DNA of 64,000 nt. Source: Owenia fusiformis. Lineage: Eukaryota > Annelida > Polychaeta > Sabellida > Oweniidae. The position numbers and the translations under genes were made by a program. The stretch covers positions 33,874,866 to 33,938,865 of the forward strand of contig CAIIXF020000001.1 in NCBI GenBank assembly GCA_903813345.2. Reading direction: 5' to 3'. A model generated the notes under the pieces. The model worked only from the letters and a program-made list of their open reading frames with translations, had not been told where the DNA came from and searched no databases. How positions within the stretch are numbered: position 1 is the first letter of the stretch; each line of letters begins with the position of its first letter. Of this stretch, positions 1-11,796 are shown one piece after another.

Positions 1-740
1 ACATGCTGATGCCTAGAGACATAAGAACTCTGCTTGAGAAGGGATTTTCAAGATGGCAGCTAAATTTCAAAATGGCTGCGATTTTTCATGAAAGAATGTA
101 ACCTTTGATAACTCAAATACCCGTTGACGTATTTGGTTCAAATTCTATATGCTGATGCCTAGAGACATAGAAGTTCTGCTCAAGAAGACATTTTCAAGAT
201 GGACACTGCATTTCAAAATGGCCGCCATTTTTCGTAAAAAAACGTAATCATTGATAACTCAAATACCAGTGGATGGATTTGGTTCCAATTTTATATGCTG
301 ATGTTTAGGGAAAAGGAGATCTGCTTCAGAAGAAATGTCAAAGGTGTCGGCTGAATTTCAAAATGGCTGCTATTTTTCATAAAAATTGTAATCTTTGATA
401 ACTCAAATATCATTGGACGGATTTACTTTAAATTTTATATACTGATGCCTAGGGATAAAGAAGCTCTGCTTGAGAAGAAATTTTCATGGTGGCTGCTATT
501 TATCGAAATCTCCACCATTTTTCATTAAACATGTAATCCTTGATAACTCAAGTACCAGTTTACAGATTTGGATTAAATTGTATATGCTGATGCCTTGGGA
601 CATAGGAGCTCTGGTTAAGGAGAAATCTAAAGATGACAGCTGAATTTCAAAATGGCAACCATGTTTCATGAAAACATAATCTTTGATAATTCAAATACCA
701 GTAGATTTTTATGGCCGCTATTTATTAAAACATGTTTTGT
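1..740. repeat. Tandem array of about 146-bp units in the intron upstream of the split PDE4 exon
   Basis: About five diverged copies, each opening with 'GCTGATGCCT(A)G' near 5, 150, 296, 440 and 587. Each contains an AAGATGGC...AAAATGGC block and a 'TTTGATAACTCAAATACC' block. Related single units occur near 10480-10640 and 32000-32340, so this is a dispersed family that is tandemly repeated here. Confidence 0.8.
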
Positions 741-807
741 TCATTGGGGTTTGCTAGTCTGTGAAATTGCTGTTTTTCTAGTAATTCTGTGTTAAAGTAA
801 ATTTTAG

Positions 808-2828
808 GTGTTAGCTACGGAATGTACTAAAAACCCTTCGACCCTTCGACCCTACGACCTACGACTTACAGGGTGTCAAGAATTTTTGGAATATATTTTT
901 ATAAAAACCCTTCGACCTTCTATTTTCTATCTTTCTTTCTGTCCGATCAACAATAAGTACAGTTATACAAGAAATGTAAACGAAGTGAAAATATTCCCCA
1001 AAATTTTCCGAAAGTCATATCCGGAAGTTATGATACGTTATATTACCGAACATGCGTGAAAATGGAACGTTTGTTCGTTCATTTTACGAGAGCTAAATAA
1101 AAAACGAACATCCAAGCATCAGGTATGACTCCACCATTGTTTGGCGTTTTACTACTTGCCACAATCAACCTCACTGCCAGGATATCAAACAAGGCCCATT
1201 TTCCATCAAACTTGGCCCAACTACTATCAGGCGGATGTCCTTGAAAAATCAAGTTGACATGGTTACCAAAACCTAATAGTTGCCATGGCAACCATAGAAA
1301 TGGGCTAAAAAAAGAGAGCAAAAAAGCACCCAAACCCACCATAATGGCACTAATTTATAAAATATTTCTAGATATACAAATTTTCTTAAACTTTGATATC
1401 ATCTAGAACACTTGTCAAAAAATTTGGGGGTAGGTTTACCACTTCGATTTTTTTCTAGGCTTGGTCAAAGTAAAACTACGAAAAAGCACTAATTTTACTT
1501 TTGAATCACCTATTATCGCCCAAATGGCTATTATATTTTTTCAAGGTCAAGGTCGCCATGCTAAAAGTTAAATTACGGAGACAAATCTGCTCTTCAGACC
1601 GAATGTTTGATAGCTTTTCTTCACCACAAAACAAAGATCTTTGCGCTGGTATGCCAATTTCCATGAGATAATGTACGGGAAGGAGGAACTGTGTCTTTAA
1701 ATGTCATCAAAACGTGAAAAGGCCATTTTCGCACTACTTTTGGTCTAATAATGCCATCGAACAAACATTCCAATTCACCCATGTTCGGTAATATAAGGTG
1801 TTATTACGGTAAATACCACTTCCGGGTGTTTTTTAAAACTTTAAAACCACAAGTTTTTAAATATTTTTGGGAGTGGTGACTTAGACAATGTCTTGAGACA
1901 TCACCTGTATTAAACACGCACATGTCATGCAATCTGTGTTTATGGTGAGAGGTCTCGGTCGGGGGGCCTGGCAGACAAGGTCTAGTAGCTAAGCTTCCCC
2001 TAACCAACGTCAGTACTCATGTGACGGGTAGTGTATATTTGGTAGATCCTAGGGTAATGACATTGGTGTGTTATTCCCTATCTTCATTCACGTAGAGAGA
2101 AGCCGAAACACTATGTTCACAGCTAAATAGCCTTAAATTTTAAGGCTCTTTAGCATTTTGGCTAAAGAGCCTTAAATTTTAAGGTACTCCAGACACTTCG
2201 TTTTTAAATGGACTACCTTTTGGCGGATGGATATGGAACTTCATATCAGAACTTGAATTTTGTGATTTTTTTCAATATTTTTCAATGATTTACCGTAGTG
2301 ACACCCTAACGTATCATAACTTCCGGAATGGCATGCCTTTCGGAAAATTTTTGGGAATATTTTCACTTCATTTACATTTCTTGTATAACTGTACTTATTG
2401 TTGATCGGACTGATGTAGTTACACTAGAGTTCGTTTACTACCATTTGGAAGGCACGTGAGGGTCCCATTCATCAGGTAACACTCATATGTCGAAGTTATG
2501 TTCTTGCTATTTTTAACAGTTAACAAGCTGTAGGTAGATTAAATCCTACAGGGAGCTCAAGTTGGAACTATACGTAATCATTTAGTAAACTGGACTTGGA
2601 AATCAGAGGTCGAAGGGTTTTTCAATAAAATATATTCCAAAAATTCTTGACACCCAGTAAGTCGTAGGGTCGAAGGGTCGTAGGTCGAAGGGTTTTTAGT
2701 ACATTCCGTTAGCTACTGACATGTCAAAGCATATGAGCTTACTCGCAGACCTGAAGACAATGGTTGAAACTAAAAAAGTGGCTGGATCTGGGGTACTGCT
2801 CCTTGATAACTACACAGATAGGATACAG
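808..2828 (+). CDS. PDE4: PDE4-type cAMP phosphodiesterase, 123-bp catalytic-domain exon, split by a transposon
   Basis: Exon bases are 808-818 and 2717-2828; the sequence between is a transposon plus the second copy of its target duplication. Together they make 123 bp (41 codons, phase 0 at both ends), the size I recall for the matching vertebrate PDE4 exon. The peptide contains [23 protein letters not shown] and [11 protein letters not shown], part of the PDE4 catalytic domain that hydrolyses cAMP to 5'-AMP. The 3' splice site is ATTTTAG|GTG at 807/808 and the 5' splice site is ACAG|GTAGGT at 2828/2829. The exon is broken only 11 bp inside its 5' border. Reading from the native acceptor enters the transposon and stops at 1057-1059. 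An acceptor-like TTTTTAG at the transposon's right end (2693-2699) would give an in-frame 129-bp exon. Family identity is near certain; whether this allele works is unknown. Upstream exons lie outside the window. Confidence 0.93.
819..2707. mobile_element. Mutator-like (MULE-type) non-autonomous DNA transposon inside a PDE4 exon
   Basis: The ends are perfect inverted repeats: GGAATGTACTAAAAACCC at 819 and its complement ending at 2707. The inverted repeat continues about 105 bp with CCCTTCGACC/CCTACGACC motifs. Further inward, 935-1060 matches 2300-2425 in inverted orientation. A 9-bp target duplication GTTAGCTAC lies at 810-818 and 2708-2716. A 9-bp duplication with long inverted repeats fits Mutator-like elements; Merlin-type elements, with 8-9 bp, are an alternative. 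No transposase is recognisable inside. A relative of the right inner arm lies at 10640-10985. Confidence 0.9.
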
Positions 2829-2920
2829 GTAGGTCCAAAATAATGATTAACAAGTTTTGCAATACAAGTGCACAAGGCTTTTTCATGACAATTTACACAG
2901 TTGCAGTTTACACTTGCTGC

Positions 2921-3345
2921 TCAACTCAACCCCACGTCAACTCACCCTTAGTCAACTTGACCCCAAGTCAAGTCTACCCTTAGTCAAATTCACCCCAAGT
3001 CATCTCAACCCTTAGTCAACTCAACCCCAAGTCATCTCAACCCTTGGTCAACTCAACCCCAAGTCATCTCAACCCTTGGTCAACTCAACCCTTAGTCAAC
3101 TCGACCCCAAGTCAAGTCAACCCTTAGTCGAATTGACCCCAAGTCATCTCAATCCTTAGTCAACTCGACCCAAAGTCATCTCAACCCTTGGTCAACTCAA
3201 TCCCAAGTCATCTCAACCCTTGGTCAACTCAACTCTTAGTCAATTCAACCCAAAGTCAAGTCAATCCTTAGTCATCTCAACCCTTAGTCAACTCGACCCA
3301 AAGTCATCTCAACCCTTGGTCAACTCAACCTTTAGTCAACATCAT
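2921..3345. repeat. CAACTCAACCC/AAGTCA minisatellite
   Basis: A run of about 425 bp made of short alternating blocks such as GTCAACTCAACCCTTA and GTCAACTCGACCCCAA, period about 16-17 bp with a dimeric tendency. It is strongly C/A-rich on the + strand and almost free of G outside the GTCA motif. It lies 93 bp into the PDE4 intron. Confidence 0.9.
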
Positions 3346-3798
3346 CAAACTACATCACATTTGTTTGTTTTCCTCACTTTCCCGACATTGTAAGTACTTG
3401 CATTCTAATACTCATAGCATCTCTCTGTTTCACATGAAACATGCTCTGAGATTATGAGGCATGTTCTGTGATCTGAGCACATCAGATGGGAAGAGTTATA
3501 ATTGTCAATTTCGTTCGGTTTTTTGTGTAGCAAGAAGGAAAAAATATTCTACCATGAAAAATCATCTAAATTAGAAAAAGACATAGGAATTAGCCTTAAC
3601 TACACTATTTGTGAAGCAGCATTGTATGTATAAGATATTGAAATAACGATTGAGTAACAATAATTGGATAAAATACAGTGCAAGTCTCAAAATTCGATAA
3701 AATAATGGCGAGAGACCAAGTGGACGAGTCCAGCGAGTTCCCACCGAGTGATTACAGTAGCATATAATTGAATCAGTATTAATAAAGGGTTTCTGTAC

Positions 3799-6175
3799 TT
3801 AACGTTCCTAGCAGGGTTAGGAATTTTTTTTATTTATAACGTTGGATCTGGACGATACATGTGCGTTATTTTCGACGTCAAGTTTTGAGGTTATTTCACA
3901 TCATAAGAACGTTATGACAACGTTAACTTTTAACGTTAAAATAACGTCGGAAATGATCGATTTAGTGAGAATGAGAACATATTGACATCTTTGTAACGTT
4001 TCCTTAACTCACAAATATTTTGAAGCCATTTCCACAATGTTGAAATTCAACCATCCATCGACGTTTTGCTGAATATTTTAATAACGTCAGATCAATACAG
4101 TCCATGAACGTCATTATCGTCGTCACGTTTTGAGGTTATTTCAAATCGAAAAAACAATTCGACAACGTTAAATTTTAACGTTAACAATACGTCAGAAATG
4201 AACCGACTTATCTTATCGTCTTTGTCATGTTTTTTTCCACCAACAAATATTTTAATATTAAAAGCCTGTTTTGACAACGTTGAATTTTAACTTTTGAGTT
4301 ACGTCACATATGGACCAACTTAGTAAAAAATCAAACGTTCCTGTTTGTTATGTTTTCCACACTAACAAACTTTACGGACACGTTACAATAACGTTCTTTT
4401 TATACCATCAACAAATCAAGAAATCTCCTATGGCAGCGTATACCGCTACACTAGCCGTATAGAATTTCCATATCATCGGTGATTAAGCCAGTTTGTTTGC
4501 CATCTGATACCTCTGCAGTAGGAGTCTTGGAAGAGTGTAGCTACTTAACATTGATAAGGCATAAACATGAATACTTAACTGTTAAAATGTCTAATGGATA
4601 AACATAGAAACGTCTTGTGTTAATTGAATGTAAAGCTGTGTATAATGCTACATTTTCTAGTCACTAGTACCCCACACAAGTTTTCGATAATAACTTTAAC
4701 ATGTTTAACCCTTGATTTGAACACTCGAGATCTACTATTTGTTATTGAATTTAGCACACACTCGAGGCAATTTCCACATTGGAAATTTTTTATTTTTATT
4801 TTACTTCAATAACAATAAAAAAGCAACTGAACCAAGGATGTCATTAATCCTTTTTAACAAATTTGATGTCATAAAATCAAAATTAAGAATTGTTAAAGTA
4901 AGTCTTTATGGTATTTTTGAATAGTCTATTAGTAGTCTGTATATAGACAGCTATAAGCTTTGTCTATCAACAAAGCTTTATTTATGAAATATACTTGCCT
5001 TTGATATCTAGTTGTCCCGGTCATAAATGTACTACAATTTTAACATCATATCATTGAAACAATGTAACGATGGTAATATGTGTAGCATATGGCTAGATTT
5101 AATTTAAATAGTAGGCTTATAGGGGAGAATGTTCAAATCATGGGTCAAAGTTATTATCAAAAACTTGTGTGGGGTACTATAATACTGATCCTACAGTAAA
5201 CTCACACTCTATACAGTACTTGTAAAATATGACAAAAAATTTGCAACCGAAAAGGATATAAAGATCACAACAAAAGTTTGCAAAGATAACTATCCCGTAT
5301 ATTCTAATCAACCCCTACTGAGATCAATCTACTGAAATATTTGTCACTTAAAATAGATTTAAATAAAAAACGGTTGGAAATATTTGAGATAGCAGTATTC
5401 TTTCGCAGTACTCTACATTAAAATTACTGAAAGATCCAAGGGTTTAGATGGATTCGATAATTAGTACTATTAAATGATAAAGTTTGCTACATTTAAAATG
5501 TAAAGTGTAACGTATTTTCTTAAAAGCAGTTTGGTTTCTTCTATTACTGTAAACTCTTCATATTAGCTTAATCTTTCAGAAATAAATCAACAAAATCTCA
5601 TCCTTTTAAATAATCTAACAATGATTTTTTAACAGTATGCATTCTATTTATTTATAATTTGTCAAAAGACTAAGGGAAATAAGATAAATAACATGATTAT
5701 CTCAAAAACCTAAAAGATGAGAAATGAAATATATTTCCCTGTGTACAGTAACACAGATCTGAGTTCTACCAAAACCCTAATTCTGCTTTGAGAAGCAACT
5801 TCAGCAACTTGCTGGAATATGAGACCACATTAATGTTTGCGTTGACAGCTTAATGGGCCTAGATAGGGATTTAACATGCAGCATAGTTATACTGGTAGCG
5901 GTATACGCGTTTCTTGATTTGATAGATGTCTCATGTTTACGTTGCCTCGATGTGTAAAGAACGAAGATGTGCAATGTCTTCTAGGAACTTATATGCTACT
6001 TGACATGGACGTCACTGTTTGCTGGATCGATTATTTTAAAAAGTGCTCTGTCTCGTATAGGGTAAAGTATCGAACAGCAGTGCACTCGGTAGGCTAAGTC
6101 TGTCAAGTCAATTGGCTACTATATATCAGGGGAAATGTGGAGTTTTGAAAGTTGGTAAACCTGCTAGGAACGTTA
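3799..6175. mobile_element. Foldback-type DNA transposon with AACGTT-rich interior
   Basis: The ends are inverted: TTAACGTTCCTAGCAGG near 3799 and CCTGCTAGGAACGTTA ending near 6175. A second inverted pair lies inside (4420-4455 and 5893-5930, around CGTATACCGCTA and AAATCAAGAAA). The left part, 3840-4400, is dense in AACGTT and AACGTC motifs. No transposase coding is visible. It is interrupted by a smaller element at 4667-5177. The target duplication is unclear, possibly GTAC. Confidence 0.6.
4667..5177. mobile_element. Nested TA-inserting MITE
   Basis: Inverted termini begin GTACCCCACACAAGTTTT and run about 50 bp through GATAATAACTTT and TTGATTTGAACA. TA dinucleotides flank both ends (4665-4666 and 5178-5179). 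There is no coding capacity. It sits inside the larger element at 3799-6175 and is therefore the later insertion. Confidence 0.7.
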
Positions 6176-7661
6176 GGTACCCTGTCTACCGGGTACCCAA
6201 TCACCCGGTTTTTTACACAAACCCATTAATATAGAATTAGGCCGTTGGGCTTTGTATAAAAACACACTACCCTACCTCGATAGCGCATGCGCGAATTTTT
6301 TGGCTTTCAATCAGGTCGCTTTTAAGTATATCGACTGCTTAGTGAAAAGGTTAATACGTTTGGTGCTCGGAGTGAGTCAATATTGCTATTCGCTGAACTT
6401 CAGTGGTGCAATAGTGAAGTCCATGTTCCAAGTTATATGATAGTTGAAGAAAGAATGTAAATAATATCGTTTTAAATTTTAAAATATTTGACACGTCATA
6501 GTACACGGTACACAGCTGCAAAAGTTGATCAATACAGGGTACGAGGAATGTAAATTGTTCAATAGTACAGGGAGCGAGAAAGTAAGCTGATTATACAGAC
6601 ATACTATGTCCCGATCTCATGTATAATTACGTTGCAAACAGTGAAAATAATGCTAAAAAGGCCGCCTGTTGATGCTTTGAGGTGTCATCAATTGTTATTT
6701 AATCCAAATAAAGTAAATATTATTTAGTAGATTTAGACACGGGCTTTTAGGTCGTATATGCATTTTAGTCATTAAATTAACAAGAACGCTAGATTATACG
6801 TGTTAATAGGGTATCAAATTCAGAATAATTAAAATTGCGTGAACTACATGTAAAGAATCTTTCTATATAACCCCTTGAATGGTCTCATTCACTACCGTCC
6901 TCAAAAACCGATCATTTAAAATAGTTTGTTCAAAATACCATCATGTCACCACATTTTGTTCTTCACGATTTGCTGTAGAGGTGATATGACGTCGTATTTC
7001 TCTATTATTGTAAAAAAACTAATACCAGATCGATGTAGTCTTATATGACGTGTTGAATGTCAGATGTTTTTGGATGGTATCTGCTCCAGTGATTTTGCAT
7101 TTAATCATGAAACGCTCATCACAAGACACCTCGAAACAAACATTATCCTCCTTGAGGAAAAATGTTTCACAATATGTTATGCCTTACGGCAAAATAAAGA
7201 TACATTCCTGGGACGGCTTTTTTGCATCTTAAGATTTTAGAAAAACAATTAATTCACAAAAGTACAGTTGAATAACATACTGGAAAACGTATCCACATAT
7301 AACACGATGACACGCAGTTTAAATAACAGTTTACTGGGGTTCTGTTACATATCAATGTAACATTTTCGAAGGGAAACTTACATGCTCCCTGTACGTTGAC
7401 AGATTTACTGAAATGTATCGTGTATTGCATTGAGTTTTGCTTCACTGCGCCCACTATTATCTATCTTTGCCTATAGTGGTTTTTTGCCAACAATATTCTA
7501 CAAACTGCTTGATGAATCAATTCTATGTCTGGTAGAACACTAGAAATAAATGTAAAATGTATTTTACGTTCAGAAATATGGAATTAAACCCACGTCCTCC
7601 ATTTGCAACTTAGCTGTACCCTGTTTCCCTTTTAAACGTGGTCACGTGGTAGGGTAGTGTG
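6176..7661. other. AT-rich intron sequence with outer inverted-repeat arm
   Basis: The stretch 6248-6277 (CTTTGTATAAAAACACACTA region) matches, in inverted orientation, the sequence flanking the element at 7662-9396. It is probably one arm of an older palindromic element into which the 7662-9396 element jumped. No exon is seen here. Confidence 0.4.
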
Positions 7662-9396
7662 AAAAAACCTCCTACCTCATACCCACCTACCCACCTATGT
7701 GGAACATGATACAGTCATTGAAGGGTTCAATTTTAAAGATTATGAAATCTCAAAATAGCCCAAATTATTAACATTTCTACAATTCCGGCTTTATTTTATG
7801 ACTAGACAGATCCATAAATAAAGGTATATGGATGTATTTTAATGTGTTATGACCCGAGGGCGCCCCAGGGGAATAAATAACTAACGACCACAAGCATAGG
7901 TCCAACAAGCCAGATTAAGAAATTGAAAGAAAGTGTGCTAAATCCGATGCCCCGAGTGGGAATGGAACCCAGCTGGGATGTAGTAGCAACTTGCTGTCAA
8001 GGGTCGTTACAAATGCATCTATAATTCATCATAAACTAAGATTTAATAAACTAAGATCTTTAAAGGGATCCAACACCTTACAAAACTTCTTAACGGAGAG
8101 GAATAAGGGAAAATGCTTGCCGGATTCTGAATCTGTGTATTTTTTAATGATTTTTCACCGTCTTAGAATTTCAATTTTTTTCTTTTGAAAAAATGAGATT
8201 TGCATTGTTTTCCAATTAGACAAATGAGTAAACATGAATAGCTCGAAATCTAACGGTGAGATTTTGTTTTAAAAAATCATGGATATCAAGGCTAAATATA
8301 GCTATACAATAAACATAAAAAAGCAATGCTTGGACTCTTCATATTCACACAAAAAATTAATTAGTAAATGAGGTTTGATATTTGTGAGAATAAGTTGTAC
8401 GAGTCGCAATGCTCTACAAACACCAGACTACAGGGTGGATTAGGATCAATGACACACATAAAAATTAATTTAAAAATATTTCATGATAATTATCTCAAAC
8501 AAGAGCAGTTAGCGAAGGATACATTTCATTACACTCAATAAATAGTTATCACTTTTGACTATATATACATATCTCATGGGAATGTATTTCCATCTGCTCA
8601 AGATATCATATTTTAGCTTCGAAAATCACAATCGTTGGATAATACATTTGTCTCAGAATAATAGGCCACCCTGTAGCAATGTAGCTTTCACTTGAAGTGT
8701 ACCCTTGAGAATAATGAACTTACTTTCAAATTTGCCTTGCTTTTGTGGTGTATGTGGCTTTTTAGCAAATCTGCCACGCTCATTTCTTTCAAGAACCATC
8801 TTGTTCACATGTAACACTAGGCTATACGCGCATGTATAGACAGATGACATAGATATACATATAAATTATATACTGCACCTGTATTTACTTACATGGGAAT
8901 ATTCCCTTTGGAAAAATGCAAATGCATGAACATATATTTTCATCTTATATATGACTTCAAGCGAACATATTATTTCATATTTATATTTTCATAGTTAGTC
9001 TAACATAAATAATAGATCCATGAGAACAATATTCTTTGTTTTCTTAAAAATTGATGGGTTTACTGTGAATTCAATAAATTACAATTTGCAAGGGGTAAGT
9101 ATACTGTATGACCTTAGTTGCAAAGTACTGTTTATATATGCAGCTCAATAGCATAAAATATGTTGAATGAAGCATATGGTATGGATTAGTCGTGTGACAC
9201 ACAAACTGACCAATACATGAGGGTATTAGCTACTTTTCACATAAACCAAAGGAGGACAGTGCTTTTATTTCAACTGGGAGCTTACCTCCACACGACTGAT
9301 CATGTGACCATGGTGTTGGGTCCCTTTAAAATTGAACCCTTCAAAGACTGTATCATGTCCCACTTACGTGGGTAGGTATGAGGTAGGAGGTTTTTT
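7662..9396. mobile_element. Palindromic transposon with about 75-bp inverted ends
   Basis: The left end AAAAAACCTCCTACCTCATACC and following bases (through the GAAGGGTTCAATTTTAAAG region near 7737) is mirrored at 9320-9396. The flanks, read without the insert, rebuild the outer arm seen at 6248-6277. The interior is AT-rich and holds a SINE-like piece at about 7838-8000. No transposase is recognised. Confidence 0.6.
7838..8000 (-). mobile_element. Possible tRNA-derived SINE fragment
   Basis: On the minus strand a stretch containing GGGTTCCATTCCC resembles the RNA polymerase III B box and T-arm of a tRNA. It is followed by a G/C-richer body with CCCCTGGGGCGCCCTCGGG. No good A box was found at tRNA spacing, so this may be a 5'-truncated SINE or chance similarity. 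Confidence 0.3.
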
Positions 9397-9790
9397 ATAC
9401 AAAGCCGTTTAAATAGAGAAAACTAAATAACTTAACAAAATCCTGATGCAAAGACAAACTGGCTTTCCAGTGTATGTACTTTTGTAGAATCAATATTAGA
9501 AAAATGAACTTTTTTAAGAATACTGGGTCAAATATGGGGCAGTCTCGTCACATTCCCCTGTGTTTTGTATCACAATTTCTTCTAAGATCAAATTACTTTT
9601 ATTGGACTATGAATGGCTTAGATAGTTGTCAGTTGTCAATTCTTTTTTGTATGATGGATTCTCAAGAAACAGCAGTTTGTCTTCTTTTCTCGAGGCAAAT
9701 CTTTGCTCATTAATATCCATCCCCTTGTTTATATCATGTTTATATTGAATCACTCTTAAATACATTGTCCATTTTTTATTATATTTTTAG

Positions 9791-9973
9791 GTATTGCAAA
9801 ATATGGTTGACTGCTCAGATTTGAGTAACCCAACAAAACCACTGGACATATACTGTGAGTGGACGAGACGAATAATGGAAGAATTCTTCAAACAGGGAGA
9901 TATTGAACGAGAACGAGGGCTGGAGATCAGTCCAATGTGTGACCGGCATAATTCTACAATTGAGAGGACACAG
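9791..9973 (+). CDS. PDE4: PDE4-type cAMP phosphodiesterase, 183-bp catalytic-domain exon
   Basis: The exon is bordered by ATATTTTTAG|G at 9790/9791 and ACACAG|GTCAGT at 9973/9974. It is 183 bp (61 codons, phase 0), the size I recall for the matching vertebrate PDE4 exon, which directly follows the 123-bp one. The peptide includes [28 protein letters not shown] and [14 protein letters not shown]. Residue 10 (Asp) matches the conserved metal-binding Asp of class I phosphodiesterases; Asn13 and the terminal Gln61 match the purine-contacting Asn and the invariant purine-clamp Gln. ERTQ replaces the usual KSQ at the end. Nothing in this exon is broken. A repeat element begins about 24 bp after the donor. 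I did not find the final exon (expected near a GFIDYIVHPLW-type sequence) in the rest of the window, so it lies beyond a very long intron or was missed by eye. Confidence 0.95.
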
Positions 9974-9996
9974 GTCAGTAGACAGTGTAGTTATCC

Positions 9997-10640
9997 CACC
10001 GAACGAAGTTCGAGGGGGATATAGGCAGGGCTGTCAACTTGGGACCACCTAATATGAGTGACTTACAAATGTTGGACACCTAAGTCCAAATCTGAACACT
10101 TTTGTCCAAATTTTGAACACCTTTGGCCAACTTTTAAACACCTTTGGCCAAAGTTTGAGCACCTTTGCCAAACTTTGATCACCTCAAATTTTTCGCGATC
10201 GCTACGCTCGCGATATCTTCAATGGGGGGGGGGGGAAGGTACGGATATTTCCAATTAACATGCGTGACATATACGGGATTCGCGTGACTAATCCGAACAA
10301 ATTGCTTTCGGTTTTTTTCCGACGCTCGTATTTTTACCGTATCGTAAACATATTTTGACAATTTTTCTACAGAAATATTTTTGCTTGACAATTACCAGGT
10401 AAAATGGGTATTTGCGTGACATTTTCTGTAGGAAAGCCGTCTGTCCATCCGTTCGTCCATCTGTTTGTTCGGGCGATAACTCAAAACTGGTCGACGGATT
10501 TAATTCAAATTTTATAGGCTTATGCCTTATTGCGATAGAACCTCTGATCAAGAAGGAATTTTCAATATGGCCGCTTAATTTAAATTGGCTACCATTTTTC
10601 GTAAAAAAGAAGTTTGATAACTCACATACTACAGTCTGTT
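9997..10640 (+). mobile_element. Dispersed repeat with GAACGAAGTTCG terminus and 'AAATGGC' body
   Basis: It opens with GTTATCCCACCGAACGAAGTTC (near 9997) and continues past a homopolymeric G tract (about 10205) to a block with 'CGATAACTCAAAACTGGTCGACGG'-type sequence and 'AATATGGCCGC'. The same two ends occur in reverse order at 32000-32480, where they are joined by a GGAC array. It belongs to the same family as the array at 1-740. Confidence 0.55.
10068..10192 (+). repeat. Short minisatellite, about 22-bp unit
   Basis: Five to six copies of a unit like AACACCTTTGGCCAAACTTT lie in a row. They are followed by a small palindrome around GCGATCGCTACGCTCGCGAT and a run of G. Confidence 0.75.
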
Positions 10641-10985
10641 AACTGTTAAAAATAATAACAACATAACTTCGACATATGAGTGTTACCTGATGAATGGGAC
10701 CCTCACGTGCCTTCCAAATGGTAGTACACGAACTCTAGTGTAACTACATCAGCTTATCTTTCCGTCCGATCAACAATAAGTACAGTTATACAAGAAATGT
10801 AAACGAAGTGAAAATATTCCCAAAGATTTTCCGAAAGGCATGGCATTCCGGAAGTTATGATACGTTATGGTGTCACTACGGTAAATCATTGAAAAATATT
10901 GAAAAAAATTACAAAATTCAAGTTCTGGTGTGAGGTTCCATATCCATCCGCTAAAAGGTATGACACTATAAAGTCCATTTACAAA
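10640..10985 (-). mobile_element. Fragment of the same Mutator-like family as 819-2707
   Basis: The sequence matches the reverse complement of about 2200-2530, including blocks around CAACAATAAGTACAGTTATAC and CCGGAAGTTATGATACG. No matching terminal repeat was found on either side, so it is a partial or rearranged copy. Confidence 0.65.
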
Positions 10986-11589
10986 TTTGTGGTTTTGTTC
11001 TAAATAACGCCATAGTTGGCTTCTAGGGTACCTAGTATGCCACTATTTCATCGTATCAAAATAAAGAGGAGGAGTCCAACTTTCATTTGAATTACGAAAA
11101 TAGCGATGTAGGTCAAAATAGTTCCGGCGTGAGCATGTTTACTACGCGTTTGCCCGTCATCTCAGAAATGGTAGCAAACGCGAGTTACAATAAATGGACG
11201 CTGATATCTCAAAAAGTAACCTGCCTCCCTATAATTTGATGTAGATCAATCGAACCCCTATATGAACAGGTACATTTTGATACATAACACTATGGGGGGG
11301 GGGGGTAAGCGTTTTATAGTTGATCACAAACGCCATATGTGCAAAGTATTGTTCTGAATTTTCGAATTTGGTGTTGGATTACGATACTCACACCTTCTGG
11401 GGTACATATTGCCAATTTCGAACGAATTAGCCCATACAATGACTATATTTCTGCAATATCCTATACATAACCTTCATCTTGACACTATATTTAACATAGG
11501 GTTTGCGTCTAGATTTTTAAATATCACTACGCCAACATAGGGACTCATTTTTAGGTAAAATGCCTGCTTCAACGATGAAAATTAACGAA
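10986..11589. other. No gene recognised
   Basis: Non-coding DNA with one 13-base G run near 11292. No clear repeat structure or ORF. Confidence 0.4.
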
Positions 11590-11772
11590 TAAAGTAGTTC
11601 CTGTTTACGGGACCATATTCTTGCCAACTTCAATGGTGTGTATAGTAGGTCTAAGTGTATGCACTATGGCCATTTGAGGTATGTATGTAAAGCTGAGGCC
11701 AAGTACTTTCTAAATGTGCCATTTTTAGAAAAAAATCTCAAGAATATGGTCCCGTAAACAGGAACTACTTAA
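11590..11772. repeat. Short hairpin-forming inverted repeat
   Basis: About 33 bp around AGTAGTTCCTGTTTACGGGA (11591 onward) is repeated in inverted orientation ending near 11770. The two arms are separated by about 110 bp. This looks like a small MITE; no target duplication is evident. Confidence 0.65.
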
Positions 11773-11796
11773 ATCTAAATGACATCTCTGATGTCT

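Noticed and set aside
1079-1342. 87-codon minus-strand ORF inside the Mutator-like element
   Set aside because: Hydrophobic by chance, no transposase motif, and not mirrored in the other family fragment.
3713-3760. GGACGAGTCC motif reminiscent of hammerhead ribozyme stem II
   Set aside because: The conserved CTGATGA and GAAA core boxes are not in place on either strand.
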